Virus record (IMG/VR): IMGVR_UViG_3300010430_006906
Location: 1-46,512 of that record
Strand: one strand, 5' to 3'
Source: a virus
DNA length: 46,512 bases
A program made the translations under genes and the position numbers. The notes under the pieces were generated by a model. It saw nothing but the letters and a program-made list of their open reading frames with translations. It did not search any database and was not told where the DNA came from. Below, piece by piece: positions 41,462 to 46,512 of this stretch. The number at the start of each line of letters is the position of its first letter. Within the stretch, counting starts at the first letter, position 1.

Positions 41462-42170
41462 GCCCACCCCGGCAGAGCTGGCGAGCAACCGCGCGCGGCA
41501 CGCCCGACACGTGCGCGAGGCGCTCGAGCGACGCGCGAAGCTCGAGCGCGGCGAGCCGCTCGATGGGCGTGCCCTCGCAGCCCCCGAGCCGCCGTTGCGC
41601 CCCCCCGTCGAGCTGCCGCAACGCAAGCTGCTCTGTGTGACCGGGACGCCGTGCGGCGGCACGAGCTACACCGCGCAGCGCCTGTACGCGGCTGGCTACG
41701 ACGTCCACCACGAGCACATGGGCGCCGACGGGATGGTCTGCGGCTGGGGGGTGTGGCACTTCCGCCGCCCGTACCCGATGAGCCACTACGCGTTCGACCA
41801 CATCTGGCGCGTGATCAGGCACCCGCTCCGCGTGATGGAGACGCTGCCGATCTTCTCCAGCCGGTTCGCCAACGTGCTCGACGATCCGCCGCGGGATCCG
41901 GTCGAGTGCGCGCTTCGCTGGTGGGTCGAGACGCACGAGCGGCTCGAGGGGGTCCCGACGATCCGACTCGAGCGCCTCGACGCCGATCTGCCTGGCTTGC
42001 TCGCCGAGCTGCCGGCGCGGGAGGCGCGCGCCGTGCAGGCGCCCATCCGCCGCAGCAAGCGACGCCGCTGGCCCCAGGACGGCCGCGACGCCTGGTCGTG
42101 GGCCGACCTAGAGGCCCTGGCGCCCGAGTGGGCCGCGCGTGCACGCGCGCTCACGGAGGCTCTGCTGTGA
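41451..42170 (+). CDS. Sulfotransferase-like P-loop protein
   Basis: A 239-residue protein. KLLCVTGTPCGGTSYTAQRL near residues 59-78 corresponds to the 5'-phosphosulfate loop (xGxxxxGTS/T) and IWRVIRHPLRVMETLPIF near 124-141 to the 3'-phosphate motif (RxPxxxxxS region). This would transfer sulfate from PAPS to a sugar or protein. The catalytic base is not evident. It lies between the tail tip and lysis genes, overlapping the former by 11 bases, which suggests modification of the host surface or fibre. Alternative: a nucleotide-binding protein of another kind. Confidence 0.6.
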   Translation: MLRKPTPAELASNRARHARHVREALERRAKLERGEPLDGRALAAPEPPLRPPVELPQRKLLCVTGTPCGGTSYTAQRLYAAGYDVHHEHMGADGMVCGWGVWHFRRPYPMSHYAFDHIWRVIRHPLRVMETLPIFSSRFANVLDDPPRDPVECALRWWVETHERLEGVPTIRLERLDADLPGLLAELPAREARAVQAPIRRSKRRRWPQDGRDAWSWADLEALAPEWAARARALTEALL

Positions 42171-42646
42171 TCGACTGGTCGCAGGCTCTCGAGCTGGGCG
42201 GCGGCTTCGCCGGCCTCGCCGCCCTACTCGGGGTGTTGGGGCGCTGGTCGTGGACCGCGTGGCGTTCTCGCGCCGAACGGCACAGCGCCGCCGTCGAGGC
42301 CGACGCCAGCGTGCGCGTCGCGCAGGTGATCGCCGAGGAGCGCGTGGGCGTGGAGCTGATCCGCGCCGGCACCGGCGAGGCCGAGCGCCTCTGGCAACGC
42401 CTCGAGGTGGTCGAGGGCGCTCAGCAGCGGTGCGAGGAGGAGCGCCTTCGCGACCGCGAGGCGTGCGGTCGCGAGATCAGCGACCTGCGCGCCGAGCTCG
42501 GGCGCGTGAGCGCGAGGCTCGGCGAGCGCTGGCGAGACGAGGGCCTGGACGACACCGGCGTGCACGAGGTCGAGGAGGTCGCTCGCAAGACGTCGACTCC
42601 GCCGGGCTGGCGCGTCGACGTCGACGCCGAAGACGACGGGTCCTGA
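42167..42646 (+). CDS. Inner-membrane coiled-coil protein (i-spanin-like)
   Basis: A 159-residue protein, GTG start. One membrane helix at residues about 10-32 (LGGGFAGLAALLGVLGRWSW) is followed by a long charged coiled coil (AERLWQRLEVVEGAQQRCEE, REISDLRAELGRVSARLGER) and an acidic end. This is the build of an inner-membrane spanin, located in the likely lysis cluster. A plain membrane-anchored coiled-coil protein cannot be excluded. Confidence 0.55.
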   Translation: MIDWSQALELGGGFAGLAALLGVLGRWSWTAWRSRAERHSAAVEADASVRVAQVIAEERVGVELIRAGTGEAERLWQRLEVVEGAQQRCEEERLRDREACGREISDLRAELGRVSARLGERWRDEGLDDTGVHEVEEVARKTSTPPGWRVDVDAEDDGS

Positions 42647-42664
42647 GACCCAGGGAGAACGAAC

Positions 42665-43384
42665 GTGGACAAGCAGACCATCGGGAAGATCGCGAGCGCG
42701 TGCCTCGCCCTCGGGATCATCATCACGGCCGGGATCATGGCGATCCACGAGGTCGACTGGGCCGAGGCGGCCTTCTGGGCGGGCATCGGGATCGCCGGAG
42801 GGCTCGGCACCGCGCTCGCCCCGCGACTCCGCGAGCCGCGGCCGGATGGCACGCCGCCGAGCTCGCGACGCGGCCGCGGCACACCGCCGCTCCCGGTCCT
42901 CGCGCTGACCGCGATCGCGGCGAGCGGCTGCGGCGGGTCGGCTCTGAGCGCCCAGGCCGACGCCGCGCTGCTGACCTCGAGGACGCTCGCCGAGGGCGAC
43001 GCGGTGCTCGTCGGCGCCCGCGCGCGCGCCCTGGACACGGTGCTCGACGACGCGCGCAGGACGTGCGGCGGGGACGGCTGCACCGACGCGCAGGCCACCG
43101 CGCTGCGCGCGCGCCTGACCGATCTCGAGACGCGCTGGGAGCCGGTGATGCGCTGCCGCGAGCCGGTCGTGCAGGGCGTACGCGCCTGGATCGATGCGAT
43201 CGAGGACGCTCACCTGGCCAGCTCCGACGAGCTCGGCTGGTCGAGCGCCCTCGCGTGGGGCGCCCGCGCGCTCCTCCTCTACGCCGGCTTCGCGGAGTGC
43301 GTCGAGAGCGCCTCGGGTGGCGGCGTCGACCTACCCGAACTGCCGATGGCCGTCACCGCAGTCGTGCAAGGAGCCGCCCGATGA
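42665..43384 (+). CDS. Holin-like/lipobox fusion protein
   Basis: A 239-residue protein, GTG start with GGGAG upstream. It has two hydrophobic helices near residues 8-27 and 34-50 (ACLALGIIITAGIMAIHEVD, then EAAFWAGIGIAGGLGTALAP). Next is a basic linker (SSRRGRG), then a third hydrophobic stretch ending in a lipobox, LPVLALTAIAASGC, near residue 88. The rest is helical with four more Cys and a C-terminal hydrophobic region. The first part looks like a holin and the second like the start of an outer-membrane lipoprotein (o-spanin). I see no in-frame start codon that would separate them. Confidence 0.5.
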   Translation: MDKQTIGKIASACLALGIIITAGIMAIHEVDWAEAAFWAGIGIAGGLGTALAPRLREPRPDGTPPSSRRGRGTPPLPVLALTAIAASGCGGSALSAQADAALLTSRTLAEGDAVLVGARARALDTVLDDARRTCGGDGCTDAQATALRARLTDLETRWEPVMRCREPVVQGVRAWIDAIEDAHLASSDELGWSSALAWGARALLLYAGFAECVESASGGGVDLPELPMAVTAVVQGAAR

Positions 43385-43599
43385 ACGACCTCGTCAAGCA
43401 GACCGCGCTCAACATCTTCCAGGCCGCCGTCGAGCTCGCGCCCGATGTGATCGAGATGATCACTGGGCAGGCCGCCAAGGACCTGCTCGAGAGGATCGAG
43501 CGGGCGCGCGCCGCGCTCAAGAGCCTGCCGGCCGATACGTCGGCCGACGACGCGGCACGCCGCGCCGAGCTCGAGCGGCTCATCGCCGGCGAGGGGTAG
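43381..43599 (+). CDS. Small amphipathic protein, unknown
   Basis: A 72-residue helical protein beginning MNDLVKQTALNIFQAAVELA, ATG overlapping the previous stop. The sequence has an amphipathic N-terminal half and a charged C-terminal half (DDAARRAELERLIAGEG). No family is recognised. It is one of three tiny genes in the lysis-type cluster. Confidence 0.5.
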   Translation: MNDLVKQTALNIFQAAVELAPDVIEMITGQAAKDLLERIERARAALKSLPADTSADDAARRAELERLIAGEG

Positions 43600-43601
43600 T
43601 C

Positions 43602-43709
43602 GTGTTCTGGCTCTGGATCACTCTCGCCGCCCTCGGTGGGCTGGTCGTCGGCGCGCTCGGCGGGGCCGGGGCGCTCGCGGTCGTTCTCGTGGGGTCGCTG
43701 CGGCGGTGA
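43602..43709 (+). CDS. Very short single-span membrane protein
   Basis: A 35-residue protein (MFWLWITLAALGGLVVGALG...) that is almost all one transmembrane helix with an Arg-Arg end. GTG start two bases after the previous stop, with GAGGGG upstream; its stop overlaps the next GTG. It resembles tiny holin-like or antiholin-like peptides. Such short genes are easily missed. Confidence 0.5.
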   Translation: MFWLWITLAALGGLVVGALGGAGALAVVLVGSLRR

Positions 43710-44044
43710 CCGTCCGGCTCGACTTCTTGATCCACCGAGAGGACCAGGCCGTCCTCAAGGTCCGCCGCCTCGAGCGCGACTACCAGCGCGCCGTGGGGCG
43801 GTCGCTCGACCACGGGCGCTGGACCTGGGCCGGGCGGCTTGCGGCCTACGCGGCGCGCGTGAGCCACTTCCGGCTCCGGCGCGCGCGCCGCGACCTCGAG
43901 GCGGCCCGGGTCGCCGTCGACGAGGAGCTGGTCGCCCGCGACCGTGCCGAGCGCCGTCGTCGCGGGCTGCACGTTTACGACCCCGCTGCGGGACTCGGCG
44001 CCGAGGTCGGTCCACGCGACACCCAGGAGCCGGACGATGGGTGA
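43706..44044 (+). CDS. Small basic helical protein, unknown
   Basis: A 112-residue protein with a GTG start overlapping the previous stop. It is highly Arg-rich and helical (RRLERDYQRAVGRSLDHGRW, LRRARRDLEAARVAVDEELV). It has no membrane helix and no motif. It might bind nucleic acid or be a structural minor protein. About 96 bases with no gene follow. Confidence 0.5.
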   Translation: MTVRLDFLIHREDQAVLKVRRLERDYQRAVGRSLDHGRWTWAGRLAAYAARVSHFRLRRARRDLEAARVAVDEELVARDRAERRRRGLHVYDPAAGLGAEVGPRDTQEPDDG

Positions 44045-44140
44045 GCTCGCGCGCGACGCGCCCCGAGCGGCACCACCATCGCCGCGATCCGAGACAGCGA
44101 CCCGTCCGAGCTCGAGCCGGACTGAGAGGAGACGAGCACC

Positions 44141-45016
44141 ATGCCCCAGCCCCCCATCGACCTCGGCATCTGGATCGACGACCCGCCGCGCATCGTCCTG
44201 CGCGAGGGCTACCTGGACCCGCTGCGGTCGCTCCCGCTGAGCCACGTGGCCGTGATGGCGGACGGGCCCGAGCCCGGGCTGGTCGACCAGCGGTGGGATC
44301 GGCGCGACCTCGAGGCGCTCGCGCGCGCGCTGCCGCACCACCACCGCGTGCTGACGCTCTGGGTCTCGGCCGAGCGGCGCGCCCTCGACGAGCTCGTGGC
44401 CCGCGTCCCCGGCATGCTCGAAGCGCTCGGGTCGATCGTCTTCGAAGGCGACATCGAGCCGATCGGCCACTTCAAGGAGAGCGACGTGCGCGGCTTCGTC
44501 GACGAGGACCTCGACGGCCGCGAGCTCGACGACGCGGCGGCGGCGATCGCGCAGGCCCTGGTCGAGCTGCCGGTGTGCGAGATCGAGGTGACCACCTTCC
44601 CCGGCGCGCTCCGGGTCGCCCTGTCCTTGCTCGAGGAGCTCGCCCGCCGCGCGTCGCCGGCGCAGCGCGTGCGGCTGTGGGCGCAGCTCTACGCGGTGCT
44701 GACGCGCGCGGTGGGGGCGATCGCCTGGGACGGGCGCCTCGGCCCCGTGCGCTTCCCTCGAGACGGTCTCGTCGACCTGCGCGAGCAGGTGCCCGCCAGC
44801 GTCGAGGTCTGCGCGGGGCTCGCCGCCTACGACACGGTCTGGCCGGGGCACGGCGAGTCGATGCTCGTCGCGGCCGAGTCGGCGATCCTCGCGGGCAGCC
44901 CGGGCGCGCGCTGGTGGTCGAGCAAGTGGCTCTGCCGCAAGGCCGGTGCGCAGCGTCGCCGGCGTCAGCTCGAGCGCCTGGTCGAGAGGTCGACGGCGGC
45001 GAGCTCGCGGGCGTAG
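44141..45016 (+). CDS. Candidate endolysin with TIM-barrel-like fold
   Basis: A 291-residue protein, ATG with AGGAG upstream. Alternating strands and helices start at IDLGIWIDDPPRIVLREGYL, then SHVAVMADGPEP, HHRVLTLWVSAERR, GSIVFEGDIEPIG, EIEVTTFPGALRVA, and an end WWSSKWLCRKAGAQ. This looks like a (beta/alpha)8 glycosidase-type enzyme similar to hypothetical phage proteins near lysis genes. The Asp and Glu after strands could be catalytic. No other peptidoglycan hydrolase is visible, which favours a lysin role, but the assignment is inference. Confidence 0.5.
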   Translation: MPQPPIDLGIWIDDPPRIVLREGYLDPLRSLPLSHVAVMADGPEPGLVDQRWDRRDLEALARALPHHHRVLTLWVSAERRALDELVARVPGMLEALGSIVFEGDIEPIGHFKESDVRGFVDEDLDGRELDDAAAAIAQALVELPVCEIEVTTFPGALRVALSLLEELARRASPAQRVRLWAQLYAVLTRAVGAIAWDGRLGPVRFPRDGLVDLREQVPASVEVCAGLAAYDTVWPGHGESMLVAAESAILAGSPGARWWSSKWLCRKAGAQRRRRQLERLVERSTAASSRA

Positions 45017-45037
45017 AAGCGACACCGCGGCGGGTAG

Positions 45038-45058
45038 CTGGGGCAGCTCATGCCCCGG
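45038..45058 (+). terminator. Hairpin after the last prophage gene
   Basis: An 8-bp stem (CTGGGGCA/TGCCCCGG, one G-T pair) with a 5-base loop, 22 bases after the stop of the last gene. No T-tract follows, so it is a possible terminator only. Beyond it, 45059-45218 holds the short direct repeat described separately and no gene. Confidence 0.4.
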
Positions 45059-45090
45059 TGCATCGGCTCGGCGCCGGGCCCGTTGCGTCC

Positions 45091-45113
45091 TCGATCCCCA
45101 CTTCGATCCCCAC
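45091..45113. repeat. Direct repeat near the attachment site
   Basis: Two exact copies of TCGATCCCCAC, 12 bases apart (45091-45101 and 45103-45113), about 105 bases from the tRNA-derived core. Tandem short repeats flanking a core are typical arm-type integrase sites, so this is a candidate arm site. Only two copies are seen. Confidence 0.35.
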
Positions 45114-45218
45114 CTACGTCTCCCCGAACGTCGTCTCAGCTCGCCGATCGGCCCCCTTGTCGCCGCGGCGAAGCCCAGAATCGCCTAGGTTTTGGACCTA
45201 CACGCTGGAGAGAGTTCG

Positions 45219-45261
45219 CTTCCCAAGCTGAATGTCGACGGTTCGAGCCCGTTCACCCGCT
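45219..45261 (+). other. attR: Prophage right attachment core: 3' half of tRNA-Gly(CCC)
   Basis: The sequence folds as the 3' part of a tRNA. The anticodon loop TTCCCAA is at 45220-45226 with anticodon CCC at 45222-45224. The 3' anticodon stem is GCTGA, the variable loop is five bases and the T stem GACGG...CCGTT carries TTCGAGC as loop. The 3' acceptor strand CACCCGC at 45254-45260 is followed by discriminator T at 45261. The sequence before it does not continue as a tRNA (TTCGC cannot complete the stem). This is the duplicated tRNA end left by integration; the complete gene is expected just left of base 1. Confidence 0.8.
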
Positions 45262-45280
45262 ACCGTCAAGCACCGTGATC

Positions 45281-45313
45281 GCGGCCGGTTGGGGCGACGC
45301 CCGAGCCGGCCGC
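45281..45313. terminator. Perfect 8-bp hairpin downstream of the tRNA end
   Basis: Arms GCGGCCGG (45281-45288) and CCGGCCGC (45306-45313) are perfectly complementary, with a smaller GGGC/GCCC stem inside the loop. It lies 20 bases after the tRNA 3' end and could have ended transcription of the original tRNA gene, or that of the integrase remnant. Confidence 0.45.
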
Positions 45314-45347
45314 TTCGCGTTGGGGGCCCTCGGTGTCACACGGCCTG

Positions 45348-46280
45348 TCACATCGGGCTGATGGGCGTCACGCCCGCCGCCAGACACGCGCGCCGCAGCG
45401 GCGTGAGCCGGCTCGACGGCTGCATCAGCCCGCCCGAGCGAGACGGGAACACCCACCCGCCTCCAGCCCCGGCGCCTGTCGCTGCAGGAGTGCACGGCGG
45501 TGCACCTCGAGCACCGCCTTCAGCTCCGGCACCAGCGGCACCTCCTTGATGTCGTCGGTCTTCGTCGAATCACCGTGTCCACGCACGTGGGCGCGCTCGA
45601 TCCGGATCACGCGTTCGTCGTCGATGTCGAACCACCGCAGCGCGGCGACCTCACCCCAGCGCGCGCCGGTGAGCGCGAGCGTGAGCGCGATCGGATGCCA
45701 TTGCGGAGCGTCCTGCCGGAGCTGCTCAAGCACCCGCCCCAGGTCGGCGGGCTCGAGCCCCTTCGGCTTGTTGGTTCGGCGACCCGCCCGCACCGAGCGA
45801 AGGCGAGACGCCGGATCGTGCCGCTGGCGCTCGTGCATCACGTCGGCGAAGAGCGTCTTGAGCGCGCGCAAGCGGCTGTTGATGGTGGCCGGCCGACCCA
45901 CCTGCGCATCGCGCCACGCGACGAGGTCCGCCGTCGTGGTCGCGTCGAGGTAGTAGTCGCCCAGCGCGGGGAGCACGTGCAGATCGAGCACGTCCGCGTA
46001 GTGCCTACGGGTGCTCGCCTTCAGCTCGGCGAGCTTCCAGCGAGCCACGAGTGAGCGACATCCCGGAGCCGCTCGCGGCTCGCGGGCGCGTCGCCTCCCC
46101 GCTCGATTGCGACGCGAAGGTCGGCGCGCATCCGTGCCGCGTCTGCCGCGGTGGCCGCCTCCACGTCCCTCCTCTTCCTCTTTCGCTTCCCCGTCTTCGG
46201 GCACCACCCCGTCGCATCGAGGCGGTACCTCCCGGCGGAGAGCGGTAGACCCCGGGGTACTTCGTCTTCTTCATACGCAT
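45348..46280 (-). pseudogene. Degraded tyrosine integrase of an older element
   Basis: Integrase sequence is spread over three frames. The N-terminal motif KKTKYPGVYRSPPG is near 46240-46280. It is followed in another frame by RYRLDATGWCPKTGKRKRKR up to about 46050, then in the third frame by KASTRRHYADVLDLHVLPAL to TGARWGEVAALRW and EVPLVPELKAVLEVHRRAL. Back in the first frame it ends with GWVFPSRSGGLMQPSSRLTP and a stop at 45348. Three frameshifts and loss of the HxxR, His and Tyr catalytic segments make it inactive. Strand and orientation toward the tRNA match the intact integrase at 1-1185. Confidence 0.8.
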
Positions 46281-46512
46281 CTCCTTCACCCCGGAGCGCT
46301 GCGTGCTTGGCCCCAACGTACCGCAGCGCGCGAGCCTCGAGGAAGCGGTCGAGGGTCGCCCGGCGGAAGAGCACGCAGCGCCGCCCTCCCCGGCCGTCGG
46401 GGGCGAGCTCGCCGCGGTACACCGCGGAGCGCACGCCTTGCGGGGACATGCGAAGGAGCGCGGCGGCCTGGGTGACGTCGAGCCAGTCGGTGGGGTGCGG
46501 GGTGGCCAGCAC
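46021..46512 (-). CDS. HTH (excisionase-like) protein of the older element, start may lie outside
   Basis: Residues about 9-58 form a winged HTH: LDVTQAAALLRMSPQGVRSA then CVLFRRATLDRFLEARAL. This is the same class as the HTH gene next to the intact integrase. The reading frame begins with a GTG at the window edge, so the true start may be outside. After about residue 65 it runs into the integrase remnant and by a frameshift carries part of its sequence. The first 65 residues are the meaningful part. Confidence 0.6.
   Translation of the reverse strand: MLATPHPTDWLDVTQAAALLRMSPQGVRSAVYRGELAPDGRGGRRCVLFRRATLDRFLEARALRYVGAKHAALRGEGDAYEEDEVPRGLPLSAGRYRLDATGWCPKTGKRKRKRRDVEAATAADAARMRADLRVAIERGGDAPASRERLRDVAHSWLAGSSPS

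Noticed and set aside
44037-44240. Plus-strand open frame starting MGELARDAPRAAPP
   Set aside because: Low-complexity Ser/Arg/Pro composition and overlap of about 100 bases with the better-supported gene at 44141.
45029-45060. Possible tRNA 5' half before the attachment core
   Set aside because: GCGGGTAGC looks like an acceptor start, but the following bases form a hairpin and no D-arm or matching spacing to the anticodon arm exists.
45348-46280. Programmed frameshifting to make an active second integrase
   Set aside because: Three separate shifts would be needed and the catalytic C-terminal part is absent, so decay is the simpler explanation; sequencing errors could account for some shifts but not for the missing end.

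Overview
The window is almost entirely one temperate, contractile-tailed (myovirus-type) prophage of about 45 kb, followed by a short right flank that holds the remains of an older integrated element. Base composition is very GC-rich throughout. Genes are packed with ATGA, GTGA or TGATG start/stop overlaps. Lipoprotein and spanin-like genes suggest a Gram-negative host. A high-GC myxobacterium-like host (Polyangia/Sandaracinaceae style) is my guess, and nothing in the window proves it.

Layout. (1) 1-1973, minus strand: tyrosine integrase, an excisionase-like HTH protein and two small zinc proteins. (2) 1970-11348, minus strand: one leftward early operon with a ParB-like protein carrying an H1-like tail, an SbcC/SbcD (Rad50/Mre11-like) pair, several small zinc-cluster proteins, a large unknown protein that might act in recombination, a Cys-rich lipoprotein and several unknowns. 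(3) 11348-12407: immunity region with an XRE repressor (minus) and a Cro-like HTH protein (plus). It is bracketed by two near-identical 26-bp dyad operators, each containing TTGACA aimed at the outward gene. (4) 12447-12833: an inverted TM2-domain membrane gene that looks like a moron. (5) 12881-19502, plus strand: N6-adenine methyltransferase-like protein, sigma-70 region 4-like protein with a nested zinc-finger ORF, two unknowns, and a 1120-residue primase-helicase. The 3' end of the primase-helicase gene carries 12 copies of GGGATCAC/GTGATCCC, a probable origin. (6) 19558-27842: terminase, DUF1073 portal, DUF2213 protease/scaffold, cement, DUF2184 capsid and connector. (7) 27844-38676: neck, sheath, tube, tail chaperones with a -1 frameshift, short tape measure, and a complete simple baseplate. 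(8) 38679-45016: fibre, lectin-like tip, sulfotransferase-like enzyme, a lysis-type cluster and a candidate TIM-barrel lysin.

The right end (45219-45261) matches the 3' half of a tRNA-Gly(CCC), the expected duplicated attachment core. The intact tRNA should lie just left of base 1. Immediately to the right is a frameshifted, truncated second integrase with its own HTH partner in the same orientation, so this tRNA has been used at least twice.

How it works together: repressor on the twin operators keeps both early arms off. Induction opens the leftward recombination arm and the rightward replication arm. Replication may start at the iteron cluster. The structural genes then build a DUF2184-capsid, short contractile-tail particle. 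The most unusual structural feature is a domain of about 115 residues shared by the head cement protein and the tail sheath, with a 46-nt perfectly identical DNA core.

No stretch above 300 bases lacks a gene or gene remnant. The largest gap, 45017-45218, holds a hairpin and a direct repeat. I saw no CRISPR array, rRNA, transposase or complete tRNA gene.
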